The notes under the pieces were generated by a model. That model did no database searches and was not told the DNA's origin. It worked only from the letters and a program-made list of their open reading frames with translations. A stretch of 64,000 nucleotides of DNA from Sva-07 sp963752815 (GTDB taxonomy: Bacteria > Actinomycetota > Acidimicrobiia > Acidimicrobiales > Ilumatobacteraceae), in NCBI GenBank assembly GCA_963752815.1, contig CAVVZI010000009.1:1-64000 (forward strand), given 5' to 3'. Each line of letters opens with the position of its first letter. Positions within the stretch are counted from its first letter, which is position 1. A program made the translations under genes and the position numbers. Positions 22,457 through 30,370 of the stretch are shown here, piece by piece.

Positions 22457-23293
22457 ATGATCGATGCTCCAACTGTCGCCGGCGAGGATGTCGCGTCGAA
22501 GGCGCGAGATTGGAAGGATCGGATCGGACGGCTCGGGCTCGTGGGCCAGGGAGTGGTCGCGACGATCGTTGGCCTGCTCGCCATACGCATCGCCATCGGT
22601 GACAAGGACGAAACGGCCACGAGCGAGGGCGCGGTCGCGTGGCTCGCCGACCAACCCCTCGGAAAGTTCCTGCTCGTCGCCCTGACAGTCGCGTTGTTCG
22701 CCCTCGCACTCTGGCGCTTCATGTGCGCAGTGATGGGCGATCCGGTCGAGGGCGACGCACCGAAGGACAGACTCAAGTACGCCGTACTCGGCGTCGTCTA
22801 TCTCCTGCTCGCGATCACCACCCTCGGTGTGACGATCGCCAACTGGACCGGTTCGGGCGATACGGCAGCCAACACCCAGTCCGGCGACGAGGGCTCTCAA
22901 CAGGCGGCCTCGACCTTGTTCGACTGGCCTGCGGGACGCTGGCTGGTCGGCATCCTCGGTGCCGCTCTGATCGGCTACGCCGGCTACAGCTTCTACAAGC
23001 AGGTCGTCCAGAAGCAGTTCGCCGAACGCCTCGACGCCGCCGAAGGATCCTGGATCGTGCGACTCGGGCAGGCCGGGTATGCCGCTCAGTCCCTGGTGTA
23101 CGCGGTGATCGGCTACTTCTTCATCCAAGCCGCGATCGCGTTCAGGTCGACGACAGCAAAAGGCCCATCCGGCGCCCTGATCGAACTGGCCGACACGACC
23201 GGAGGCAAGGTGATGCTGTGGATCATCGCCATCGGACTGTTTGCCTACGGCATCTTCTGTATCGCGGAGGCCAAGTACCGCAAGGCAGCCTGA
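22457..23293 (+). CDS. DUF1206 membrane protein
   Basis: The 278-residue protein has six hydrophobic segments arranged as three pairs of about 70-85 residues (LGLVGQGVVATIVGLLAIRI; LKYAVLGVVYLLLAIT; LGQAGYAAQSLVYAVIGYFF). This is the threefold repeat of DUF1206. Each pair is followed by a polar G/K stretch such as LADQPLGKFLL. It is an inner-membrane protein of unknown function, often in stress-related neighbourhoods. Start ATG 22457 lies downstream of GGCGGGGAAAG. About 245 bases of apparently non-coding DNA separate it from the divergent gene at 22210, in which I see no strong promoter or repeat. Confidence 0.88.
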   Translation: MIDAPTVAGEDVASKARDWKDRIGRLGLVGQGVVATIVGLLAIRIAIGDKDETATSEGAVAWLADQPLGKFLLVALTVALFALALWRFMCAVMGDPVEGDAPKDRLKYAVLGVVYLLLAITTLGVTIANWTGSGDTAANTQSGDEGSQQAASTLFDWPAGRWLVGILGAALIGYAGYSFYKQVVQKQFAERLDAAEGSWIVRLGQAGYAAQSLVYAVIGYFFIQAAIAFRSTTAKGPSGALIELADTTGGKVMLWIIAIGLFAYGIFCIAEAKYRKAA

Positions 23294-23351
23294 CAGCGAC
23301 GCGGGCGTGGCACGAGCGCTGATCGGACTTGGCCCGGCGTAAGCTCCGGCG

Positions 23352-23732
23352 GTGGACAGCGACGCCAGCCCGGCCGGCGGCGACGAGCGACCGGTCACCT
23401 ACGTACCCGACGACGAGATGCAGGCGGGGATGGCGACCACGCGGGCGTACGCGCTGGCCATCCTGCGCGAGGGCCCGGCGTACCACGACGAGGGCGCCCG
23501 GGCGATCGTGTGGGAGCACGGTCGGCGCAACTTCGGCCTGCGCGCCGACGGCGTGCTCAACGTGGTGTGCCCGGTGACCGACGACAGCGACGTGTGCGGG
23601 GTCGGGATCTTCGACGCCACCGTCGAGGAGGTCGAGCGGATCATGGCCGGCGACCCGGGCGTCGTGGCCGGCGTGTTCCGCTACGACGTGCACGCCTGCC
23701 GCAGTTTCCCGGGCGACGCCCTGGCGCCCTGA
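23352..23732 (+). CDS. YCII-related small protein
   Basis: A 126-residue protein from a GTG start (DSDASPAGGDERPVTYVPDD). The C-terminal half, VVCPVTDDSDVCGVGIFDAT followed by VEEVERIMAGDPGVVAGVFRYDVHACRSFPG, has the YCII fold signature (a ferredoxin-like dimer with an Asp/His pair) used by small hydrolase- or isomerase-like proteins. The N-terminal TTRAYALAILREGPAYHDEG contributes a first strand. No reaction can be assigned. It is convergent with the SRPBCC gene at 23791. Confidence 0.65.
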   Translation: MDSDASPAGGDERPVTYVPDDEMQAGMATTRAYALAILREGPAYHDEGARAIVWEHGRRNFGLRADGVLNVVCPVTDDSDVCGVGIFDATVEEVERIMAGDPGVVAGVFRYDVHACRSFPGDALAP

Positions 23733-23790
23733 CCGGGCCATCGTCGGTCAGGACGCTGGCGTCCAAGTTCTTCCGGGTCGGAGGAGTCCC

Positions 23791-24288
23791 CTACGCGGCG
23801 ACCTCGTCGAGCACGGCGTCGATCTGTGACATGCAGGCCTTCATGCCGTCAACGACGCCCGTGGCGATCGCCTGCTCCATCCCGACGAGTGAGTCGAAAT
23901 GCGTGGTGAGGATCATGCGGGTCGTGTCGCCCGCCGCTTCGATGTCGATCTCCATGCGCGTCATGGAATTGCCGTCGCTGGGTGTTCCGTCATCATCGAC
24001 GATGGCGTCTTCGACCACGAGCCTGGTCGGGGCGTCGACCTCGACCACGTTCCACGTGCCGTCGAACCTGTCGCTGCAGTCAGGGCCGGTCATGTAGTAG
24101 GTGATCGTGCCGCCCGGCGTGAGGTCGTGATGCTCGAAGGTGGCCGGGAATCCAGGCGGACCCCACCACCGCTCGAGAAGGCGCGGGTCGGCCCACAGCC
24201 GCCACACGTTGATGATGGAGGTCTGGAACTCCGCCGTGATGACCATCGTCTTGGCCTCGGTGTTCTTGTCGACATTCCAAATTGTCAT
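23791..24288 (-). CDS. SRPBCC/AHSA1-like protein
   Basis: The ATG at 24288 (TIWNVDKNTEAKTMVITAEF) lies seven bases after GGAAGA and overlaps the ArsR stop in an ATGA. The 165-residue protein has the AHSA1 signature SIINVWRLWADPRLLERWWGPPG followed by TPGGTITYYMTGPD and the C-terminal amphipathic helix of SRPBCC proteins. It is coupled to the repressor gene 24285-24638, so the pair is a ligand-responsive module; the ligand is unknown. It is the second of four such pairs in the window and lacks a RibD-like third gene. Confidence 0.88.
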   Translation of the reverse strand: MTIWNVDKNTEAKTMVITAEFQTSIINVWRLWADPRLLERWWGPPGFPATFEHHDLTPGGTITYYMTGPDCSDRFDGTWNVVEVDAPTRLVVEDAIVDDDGTPSDGNSMTRMEIDIEAAGDTTRMILTTHFDSLVGMEQAIATGVVDGMKACMSQIDAVLDEVAA

Positions 24289-24638
24289 TGGTCTTCCTTT
24301 CCTGTGGTTTCGTTGAGGACGTGTTCGAAGCGCTCGAGGCGAGCCCGCCACAGCGTTTCGAGTTCATCGAGAAGTTCGTGCGCGCGCTGCAGCTGGTCGA
24401 CCTCGCCGCGCACGAGTTGTTCGCGTCCGCTCCGGTGCTTCGACACCAGACCCGCGACGACGAGGACCTCGACGTGCTTCTGCACCGCGGTGAGGCTGAT
24501 CGGATACAGCCGGCCGAGTTCGCTGACAGAGCGCTCACGGTCGAGCGTCTGCGTGACGATGTCGCGCCGTGTTGCATCGCTGAGCGCGAAGAACAACCGG
24601 TCGGTCCGCTTCTCGCGTTCGAGAGTATCTACAACCAT
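24285..24638 (-). CDS. ArsR-family repressor with visible operator
   Basis: A 117-residue wHTH protein: TDRLFFALSDATRRDIVTQT, RSVSELGRLYPISLTAVQKH, VEVLVVAGLVSKHRSGREQL. There are no cysteine pairs that would bind metal, so it is the SRPBCC-partnered subtype, not an arsenic sensor. The ATG 24638 sits inside a perfect 10-base-pair palindrome and eight bases from a -10 box, so the message is probably leaderless and autorepressed. The first frame upstream extends to 24674, but it would cross the promoter and is rejected. Confidence 0.9.
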   Translation of the reverse strand: MVVDTLEREKRTDRLFFALSDATRRDIVTQTLDRERSVSELGRLYPISLTAVQKHVEVLVVAGLVSKHRSGREQLVRGEVDQLQRAHELLDELETLWRARLERFEHVLNETTGKEDQ

Positions 24639-24674
24639 TAGGTTGTAGATTACACATCCCGTCGACGATGTCAA
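24627..24674 (-). promoter_or_regulatory. promoter and palindromic operator of the ArsR-SRPBCC pair
   Basis: On the minus strand TTGACA (24674-24669) is followed by a 16-base spacer and TAATCT (24652-24647), then eight bases to the ATG. A perfect inverted repeat ATCTACAACC-4-GGTTGTAGAT (24627-24650) overlaps the -10 box, the expected transcription start and the start codon, as expected for a repressor-occluded, leaderless promoter. Confidence 0.8.
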
Positions 24675-24680
24675 CCGGGG

Positions 24681-25157
24681 CTAGCTCGGAGGCCGCGGGT
24701 TGTACGGCGGAGCTACTCCCCAGCCCCACCGCGGGACCGGCGCGTCCTCGACGACGACCGCATCGTCTTGGGAGTTCTGGAGCGCCAGGCGGGTGCCCCA
24801 CTCGACGTAGCCGACAAACGCGGCGCGAAACTCAGGATCATCGGGCAATTGGGCGTCGTCAGCGGCCTGACTCATCGTCGAGGCGAAGCGAAAACGCTGC
24901 TCCCCCGTGATCCGGAGGTTTCGATGATGGGAGAGCATCCGGGGATAGCCGCCCAATTGTTCCGTGTAATCGGCAGGTCCGCCAAGCACCTCGGACCACC
25001 ACAAGACGACGTGAGCCCTGTGGTCCTCACTGACGCCGCCCGGAAAAAACGGACTGAGCAGAGCATCTCCTTCGACGCGGTCGTAGAAGGCATCGATCAG
25101 ACGTCGAACAGCAGGCGTGCCGCCCGCCCATTCGAAGAGAGTGGGCACGTCGCTCAT
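24681..25157 (-). CDS. truncated haemoglobin (group II-like)
   Basis: The ATG at 25157 gives 158 residues (SDVPTLFEWAGGTPAVRRLI). The fold markers are a B-helix Phe-Tyr pair FYDRVEGDALLSPFFPG, VVLWWSEVLGG, and the F-helix region GGYPRMLSHHRNLRITGEQR carrying the proximal histidine. The W in YVEWGTRLAL fits the G-helix of group II proteins. It should bind haem and O2 or NO in the cytoplasm. A Pro/Trp-rich tail (VPRWGWGVAPPYNPRPPS) follows the globin fold. The gene has its own upstream space of about 130 bases. Confidence 0.85.
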   Translation of the reverse strand: MSDVPTLFEWAGGTPAVRRLIDAFYDRVEGDALLSPFFPGGVSEDHRAHVVLWWSEVLGGPADYTEQLGGYPRMLSHHRNLRITGEQRFRFASTMSQAADDAQLPDDPEFRAAFVGYVEWGTRLALQNSQDDAVVVEDAPVPRWGWGVAPPYNPRPPS

Positions 25158-25288
25158 CCCCGCAGCGTATTGACGGCGGCATCGTGCACCGGTCGCTGCA
25201 ACACTCTGTGGAGAATTGGCGCTCGCAAGCCGTGTTCCGGATCGATGCCCACGGAGGTGCCAGCCATGCCTGCCGTCTCCGAAACGCG

Positions 25289-26038
25289 TCATGTGACGCT
25301 TCTGAGCAACGCGACCTCCGGCATCTCGTCAGGCGGGCCGAAGCCGTGCTCTGCCAGCCAGCGGACGTTCGACAGGCTTCGCAATGACCACCAAGCGCGG
25401 ATGAGGTCGCGGTCGACGTCGGTGCCGTAGCCGGCGATGACGTCGTCGAGCTGCTGCTGGTGCCCGAGCGTGAGAGTGGCGAGGTCGAACAGCGCGTCGC
25501 CTTGGGATGCCTCGGACCAGTCGATGATGCCGGTGATCTCGTCACCGTCGACGAAGACATGGTCGACCTGCAGATCGCCGTGGATGAACACCGGTGTCCA
25601 CGTCCGCAGCGCAGTCTCGGCGAGCCGGCGGTTGCGTGTCACCACGTCGGCGGGAAGGACGTCGTTGACGACCAGCCACTCACACTCGCCGATGAGGTGC
25701 GCTGCGATCTCGTCGATTTTCCGACCGGGCCATCGCGGCAGCGGAGCGTCGTGCAATGTCCTGATGGCCGCACCCGCCGCGGCCCACGCCGCCGGCGATG
25801 CAGCAGACGGCTCGCCGAGGTGGCCGAGCGCCGTCCCCGGCACTGCAGCGAGGGCGAGCACGGGCGGCTTGCGCCACAGGATCTCCGGGGTCGGGACCGG
25901 CGCCAGTTCCATCGCCTCGACCTCCACGTCGGTGCGCGTCTGATCACTGTCGATCTTCACGAACAGGTCGCCGACGCGCAGCGTTGCGCGCTCGCTGTGC
26001 GCGACGACGACCTCGACCCCCTCCACGTCGATCATCAT
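25289..26038 (-). CDS. APH-fold phosphotransferase
   Basis: A 249-residue kinase-like protein of the aminoglycoside/homoserine kinase fold. The Brenner-type catalytic loop VFIHGDLQVDHVFV and the metal-binding IIDWSEASQGDALFD are complete, and RVGDLFVKID supplies the N-lobe lysine strand. Family members phosphorylate small alcohols, sugars or antibiotics; nothing here identifies the substrate, and resistance should not be assumed. It is divergent from the SRPBCC gene at 26117, with a 78-base gap. Confidence 0.8.
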   Translation of the reverse strand: MMIDVEGVEVVVAHSERATLRVGDLFVKIDSDQTRTDVEVEAMELAPVPTPEILWRKPPVLALAAVPGTALGHLGEPSAASPAAWAAAGAAIRTLHDAPLPRWPGRKIDEIAAHLIGECEWLVVNDVLPADVVTRNRRLAETALRTWTPVFIHGDLQVDHVFVDGDEITGIIDWSEASQGDALFDLATLTLGHQQQLDDVIAGYGTDVDRDLIRAWWSLRSLSNVRWLAEHGFGPPDEMPEVALLRSVT

Positions 26039-26116
26039 CGCAGGGTGACGTCCTCGAAAAGCCCGGCGACGTCGAGTTGGTTCTCCGTGCGCGTGGAGCC
26101 CTGCGATTGTTGGGAG

Positions 26117-26599
26117 ATGAGTGAACCTGAGCGCCGTGTCGTGTCCGCCTCACGCGAGGTGCGTGCGTCTTCGGATCGGATCTTCGAACTGATCGCTGAA
26201 CCGTCCCGTCAGCCCGAGTGGGACGGCAACGACAATTTGGCCGCCGCCGAGCCCGGACAGCGGGTGCATGCGGTCGGCGACATCTTCAGGACGACCCTCA
26301 CCCGAGGGACCGTCCGCGACAACCACGTGGTCGAGTTCATCGAGGGCCGGCTGATTGCGTGGAAGCCCGCTGAGCCAGGCCAATCACCTGTCGGCCATCT
26401 CTGGAGATGGCAGATCGAGCCGCTCGACGATGAACGTTCCAGGGTCGTGCACACCTACGACTGGACCGAGCTCGACGACCCGGGTCGCTTGGAGCGGGCG
26501 CGGGCCACCACAGGCGATCGCCTCGCCCTGTCGGTCGATCGGCTGGCGGTGCTTGCTGAGCGCAGTCGAGACCCAACGGTGCATCGAGAATCGCAGTGA
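26117..26599 (+). CDS. SRPBCC/polyketide-cyclase-like protein
   Basis: The ATG 26117, with GGGAG directly upstream, gives 160 residues. VVSASREVRASSDRIFELIAEPSRQPEWDGNDNL is the N-terminal strand and helix of a START-like fold, followed by VGDIFRTTLTRGTVRDNHVV and the conserved RLIAWKPAEPG. This is the cyclase/dehydrase subtype, distinct from the AHSA1 type paired with ArsR. It stands alone here. A hydrophobic ligand-binding role is inferred from the fold only. Confidence 0.82.
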   Translation: MSEPERRVVSASREVRASSDRIFELIAEPSRQPEWDGNDNLAAAEPGQRVHAVGDIFRTTLTRGTVRDNHVVEFIEGRLIAWKPAEPGQSPVGHLWRWQIEPLDDERSRVVHTYDWTELDDPGRLERARATTGDRLALSVDRLAVLAERSRDPTVHRESQ

Positions 26600-26662
26600 A
26601 CTCAGTCGGTTCGTGGTTTGTCGCGACAGGCCGGACGATCTGATCGACCGCGGTCTCAGACT

Positions 26663-27007
26663 TCAGCGAGCGCACTCGACGCACAGCAGCGTCGCCGGGA
26701 GAGCAAGCAGGCGTTCGAGACCGATCGGGCTCGCACAGCGTTGGCACAGTCCGAAGTCGCTGTCTTCGTCGATCCGGGCGAGTGCATCCTGGAGCGCGGT
26801 CCGGTCGCGCACGGCTTGTTCGAGCATCGAGTACGCCTGCGCTCGCTCGAAGGCGATGGTCGCGCCTTCGGGATCGTGCTCGTCGTCGGTGTTCGTCAAC
26901 TCGGTCGCCTCGACCATGTCGTCGAACTGGCGGCCCAGCGATGCTGCCTGTTCCGCGGCGCGCGCCAAGTCGGAAACCAGGGCGCTTCGAATCGCACGTC
27001 GCTCCAT
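26663..27007 (-). CDS. DksA/TraR-type zinc-finger protein
   Basis: The start ATG 27007 (ERRAIRSALVSDLARAAEQA) is preferred over an upstream TTG at 27052, because family members begin at this helix. The 114-residue protein has the conserved FDDMVEATELTNTDDEHDPEG, followed by TIAFERAQAYSM, and a C-terminal four-cysteine finger CQRC-17-CVEC. This is the actinobacterial TraR/DksA-like group, which binds RNA polymerase and modulates initiation. The promoter targets are unknown. It is divergent from the hypothetical gene at 27121. Confidence 0.85.
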   Translation of the reverse strand: MERRAIRSALVSDLARAAEQAASLGRQFDDMVEATELTNTDDEHDPEGATIAFERAQAYSMLEQAVRDRTALQDALARIDEDSDFGLCQRCASPIGLERLLALPATLLCVECAR

Positions 27008-27120
27008 GATCGTGAGGCCCTTGGCTGCTGCCACCAACCATTCGTACACCAACCCGATCGCCGCACCGTCGCCCGATGGGCACTCCGTCGCTGCCTCGAC
27101 CCGCGTGACAGGCTGACGAG

Positions 27121-27597
27121 ATGGAGCGAGGCGACGAGTCCTACGTCCGACTTCAGGTGACGTACCGCGGACGCCTCGGCGTCGAGGTCGGCGTCTTCGT
27201 CGCGGTTGATCACCTTCGCCGAGCCGATCGACTCACGGACGACGAGGAACAGCTCTACTTCGACGTCGACGACTGGTTCAAAGCGGCCCTGCCAAACCCT
27301 GCCTTCTACGACGACGGAAACACGATCGGGGCAGTCACCTGGTTCAAGGCGTCCACCTCCGGCGCGATGCTCGAACGGCTCGCACCGCTCTGCGACCTGC
27401 TTGACCGATATGACGTCGAATGGGTCGCCACAGAGTCCGGCGATCCCGGCACGATCATCTACGAGGACGAGTATCAGGTCGGGGTGGTCCCGTACGTACG
27501 ACACGAGGTGTCGCCGATGCCCGCCGATGTCCAACTCGGACCAACTACCGCCGGATCCAAACGTCACCTCGGGCGCGCCTCGACGGATGAGGACTAG
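27121..27597 (+). CDS. conserved acidic hypothetical protein
   Basis: A 158-residue soluble acidic protein that I do not recognise with confidence. The body contains YVRLQVTYRGRLGVEVGVFV, EEQLYFDVDDWFKAALPNP, GAVTWFKASTSGAMLERLAPL and a C-terminal GTIIYEDEYQVGVVPYV. The pattern of alternating strands, the WFK motifs and a clear start with ATG support a real gene. There is no signal peptide or membrane span. A GC-rich hairpin at its stop separates it from the ferredoxin gene. Function unknown. Confidence 0.6.
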   Translation: MERGDESYVRLQVTYRGRLGVEVGVFVAVDHLRRADRLTDDEEQLYFDVDDWFKAALPNPAFYDDGNTIGAVTWFKASTSGAMLERLAPLCDLLDRYDVEWVATESGDPGTIIYEDEYQVGVVPYVRHEVSPMPADVQLGPTTAGSKRHLGRASTDED

Positions 27598-27616
27598 GCG
27601 CGCTCACAGGCGCGCC
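27597..27616 (+). terminator. terminator-like hairpin
   Basis: A seven-base-pair repeat GGCGCGC-6-GCGCGCC begins at the stop codon of the preceding gene. It is short but GC-only and lies in the 80-base gap before the ferredoxin gene. Confidence 0.45.
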
Positions 27617-27679
27617 ACTTGACCCGTCGACACCGCGGCGCGAACGTGGAGTACCGCGGGAGGGGGAAAGGAGGCCGAC

Positions 27680-28075
27680 ATGTCGGGCCTGGCCATCATC
27701 ACCGAAGCCTGCATCGGCGTGAAGGATCGGGCGTGCGTCGACGTGTGTCCTGTGCAGTGCATCTACGAATTCGATCCGGCGAAGAACCTGCTGTTCTCCG
27801 AGGAAGAGGCAGGCACCGGCGAGGTCGCCAATACTCATACGCCGAATCCCGATGCCGTCGCGATATTCGCCGACACGATTCTGTACGTGAACGTCGACGA
27901 GTGCACGTCATGCACCGCCTGCTACCAGCCTGATGTCTGCCCGGTCGGCGCGATCTACTCCGAGGAAGTCGTGCCGGACGGTTCGCAACGCTCCAAGTAC
28001 AACTCGGAGGATCCGAACAAGGGTCACGACCACTCGTTCTTCATCCAGCACAGCCGCGACGTCTTCGCCGACTGA
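27680..28075 (+). CDS. 4Fe-4S ferredoxin
   Basis: A 131-residue ferredoxin started by ATG 27680, behind an unusually strong double Shine-Dalgarno (GGGAGGGGGAAAGGAGG). Cluster ligands sit in the first half (ACIGVKDRACVDVCPVQCIY) and the second half (CTSCTACYQPDVCPVGAIY). Between them lies the acidic insert typical of actinobacterial ferredoxins that serve redox enzymes such as cytochromes P450 or oxidoreductases. The electron partner is not encoded next to it. The C-terminal tail (NKGHDHSFFIQHSRDVF) is family-typical. Confidence 0.92.
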   Translation: MSGLAIITEACIGVKDRACVDVCPVQCIYEFDPAKNLLFSEEEAGTGEVANTHTPNPDAVAIFADTILYVNVDECTSCTACYQPDVCPVGAIYSEEVVPDGSQRSKYNSEDPNKGHDHSFFIQHSRDVFAD

Positions 28076-28091
28076 TCCCCGCGGCGGATCA
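28073..28091 (+). terminator. terminator-like hairpin
   Basis: TGATCC-7-GGATCA begins at the ferredoxin stop codon, between convergent genes. Six base pairs with a GC-rich loop; weak on its own. Confidence 0.4.
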
Positions 28092-28123
28092 CCGGGACAC
28101 GGCCGGTCAATCCGGTCGAGAGG

Positions 28124-28369
28124 TCAGGCGTTCGCCAGGTGGCCGCGGCGACACGCGTCCCACTCGGACTCGGACATGACGATCGGATCGTGCTCGTCGT
28201 CGCGAGGTGCGATCACGACGAGGTGCTCGCCGGAATGGTCGAGATGGCCTTGCAGATGGTGGTCGCCGTCCCAGCAAACCTCACCCGCACAATCCGCCCC
28301 GAGGACGGAGGCGAGGTATCGCTCCGCTCGCTGGTGCGCCTGATCGTCGTCGAATCGTTCGTGTGGCAT
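28124..28369 (-). CDS. small acidic hypothetical protein
   Basis: The ATG 28369 follows GGAGGACTTCTG, a good ribosome-binding site, and gives 81 residues: PHERFDDDQAHQRAERYLAS and later HLDHSGEHLVVIAPRDDEHD, ending VMSESEWDACRRGHLANA. Two cysteines (CAGEVC) lie mid-protein, with several His residues around them, so metal binding is possible but not shown. No family is recognised. It is convergent with the ferredoxin gene. Confidence 0.5.
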   Translation of the reverse strand: MPHERFDDDQAHQRAERYLASVLGADCAGEVCWDGDHHLQGHLDHSGEHLVVIAPRDDEHDPIVMSESEWDACRRGHLANA

Positions 28370-28571
28370 CAGAAGTCCTCCGCCAAGTGTAACGAACGGT
28401 GTTCGTGTAATTGGCGTATCCCATTGTGTCATCGGCCGACTGCCGGTCGGTCTTGAGCGTCTCATGAGAGGCGAACGTCACATCGCCGGCCACCGACTCA
28501 GCGACCACTCAGCGACCACCTCGACCACCACCTCGACGTCGGTCGTGCATCATGGGCGTGAGGAGGCAACG

Positions 28572-29064
28572 GTGACGACGTCAGTGTTGAGGATCGCAGA
28601 TCAACGGGCCGGTCGATTCCCCGATGTGTGCGTCCTCTCCGGAGTCGCCACCGAGAACGCCGTGCGAGTCCAGGCAGTCGAGTGGTCGGGACGATCGTGG
28701 ATCCTCGGCATTCCAGGAGTCGTGTCGGTACTGCGGTGGTGGCCGGGTCGATCGTCCGAGACGGTCGCCCTCCCGGTCGCGGCGACGGTCTGGCGGATGT
28801 GGAACCGTCGCAACACCGTCGCGATGGCGCTGATGATGTTCGGTCTCGGACTCGTGGTGATCGGCGCGCTTCGTACGCGCGGTGCCGGTCGTCGTCATCG
28901 GCGTCTTCGTCGTCGTGCTGGCGTTTGTGTACCGGGCGCGCGCCGCCGTGAACTACTGGGTGACATGTCGACTCGACCCGAGTCGCGACTGCGTGATTGT
29001 CCAGCCGACACATCGTTCCTTCGACGCCCAGGCCCGAGCGCTCTTCATCCGGTCGATCACGTAG
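28572..29064 (+). CDS. hypothetical membrane protein (one frame break)
   Basis: The GTG at 28572 follows AGGAGG at 28561-28566. The first frame reads TTSVLRIADQRAGRFPDVCV, an apparent N-terminal domain with VCVLSG, then VAMALMMFGLGLVVIGALR. After a +1 frame change near 28880 it continues VVVIGVFVVVLAFVYRARA, then NYWVTCRLDPSRDCVIVQPT to a TAG. Removing one base gives about 163 residues with two transmembrane helices flanked by small soluble parts. No named family is recognised; the structure suggests a membrane-anchored protein with cysteines in both soluble segments. Confidence 0.6.
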
Positions 29065-29089
29065 CGCTCGTTCGTGGCGCCGCACGGGG

Positions 29090-30370
29090 TCAATCGAGGC
29101 CGAGTGATTGCCGGCCGTAGTGATTGAGTTCGTCAATCTGGAAACGGTTGGGCCAGCTCTGTTCGTAGTGCTCGTCGGGGAAGTCGCTCGGACTCGCTCC
29201 TGAGGTGAGCGCGGCGAGCGCTGACGCGGCGTAGTCCTCGTTGCGCGGGCACCACGGTGCGGCGGGGATGTACATCACGTTGCCCCAGCCCTTTTGATCG
29301 GTGACGGGTGCGACCGCGTGCGGCATGTCGCCGTGCCACCACACCGAGTCACCAGCACCGATGTCGGGGATGCCGCTGAGCGCCTCGAGCAATGGTGCGT
29401 GCCACCGCTCGGTGACGGGGAAGACCTGACCGGGGATCATTCCGCACATGTCGTCGTCGGCGACATCGCCGAGCAACGGGCGCAGCAACAGGTAGGCGAT
29501 CGCTTCGGGTATCGGAATGGCCTGCAGCACTCCTTGGTCGTGGTCCATGTCCGACAGCGCCGTCCAGCCCTGGAACGTGCGGAAGACCGAGGTCATCGTC
29601 GTGCTCGGGTACTGCGAACCCGACGTCCGATGAGCGGCGCTCCACGGGTCGAACTGCTCGATCGAACCGTCGAACACGTGTCGGAACGCCTGCTGGTACT
29701 CGGCCTTCATCCACAGGTCGAAGGTGCCTGCATCGATGTGCGTGCCCAGGCCCTTGGAGGTGGCGCCTTCGGGTCGGCGGCGGATGCGATCCGGGTACAG
29801 CACGTTGCGGTCGGGCTCGAACCATTCGGTGCCCTCGGACGTGTGGTGCCACAGCGAGTTCAGGAACGTCTGGACGTTCGCCATCCGTTCGCTCTGGCGC
29901 GCTTGCATCTGCGCGTGCGACCAGTAGATCGGATAGATCTCGGGCTTCGAATCGACCGTGCCGAAGAAGTCGTCGCCCGGGCCTCGATACGTCTCGAAGA
30001 AGTCGTTCGAGTCCACGTAGTCGACGATCTGACGATCCCAGTTCAAGGCTTGTTCGCGATCGAAGTGTCCACGAACAACCAGGCACCCGCGTCGACGCAG
30101 CAAGGAGTACGACTCGGCCGAGACCGTGCCCGCGGCAATGTCCGCGTAGTCGAGCACTGGCCAGGCGGTACCCGCGGCTCCGTTCGCCGCGCGGATCTCG
30201 CCGGCGCGCACCGATACGAGGTCGGCGACAACCCCGAAGATCTCGTCGATGCTGCGCCCCGACGCTTCGATGCGCGCCCGGATCGCCGACTTGATCGTGC
30301 GCACCGCGGCAGCCACGTCTGACGGTGGACGCTCCCAGGACGGCAGGCTCGGCACGTCGGGTCCTGTCAC
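29090..30370 (-). CDS. DUF1479 (YbiU-like) cupin/2OG-oxygenase-fold protein
   Basis: From the GTG at 30370 this gives 426 residues, close to the 421 of E. coli YbiU. Recognisable blocks are LDYADIAAGTVSAESYSLLR, RGCLVVRGHFDREQAL, YPIYWSHAQMQARQSERMA, GTHIDAGTFDLWM (a candidate HxD iron site) and AGDSVWWHGDMPHAVAPV (a candidate distal His). DUF1479 has the double-stranded beta-helix fold of Fe(II)/2-oxoglutarate dioxygenases; no substrate is established. The start overlaps the stop of the repeat protein 30367-30912 in a GTGA, so the two are made together. Confidence 0.85.
   Translation of the reverse strand: MTGPDVPSLPSWERPPSDVAAAVRTIKSAIRARIEASGRSIDEIFGVVADLVSVRAGEIRAANGAAGTAWPVLDYADIAAGTVSAESYSLLRRRGCLVVRGHFDREQALNWDRQIVDYVDSNDFFETYRGPGDDFFGTVDSKPEIYPIYWSHAQMQARQSERMANVQTFLNSLWHHTSEGTEWFEPDRNVLYPDRIRRRPEGATSKGLGTHIDAGTFDLWMKAEYQQAFRHVFDGSIEQFDPWSAAHRTSGSQYPSTTMTSVFRTFQGWTALSDMDHDQGVLQAIPIPEAIAYLLLRPLLGDVADDDMCGMIPGQVFPVTERWHAPLLEALSGIPDIGAGDSVWWHGDMPHAVAPVTDQKGWGNVMYIPAAPWCPRNEDYAASALAALTSGASPSDFPDEHYEQSWPNRFQIDELNHYGRQSLGLD

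Noticed and set aside
25289..26038. Aminoglycoside-resistance gene
   Set aside because: Only the generic APH-fold motifs are visible, and such kinases are common in soil actinobacteria without a resistance role.
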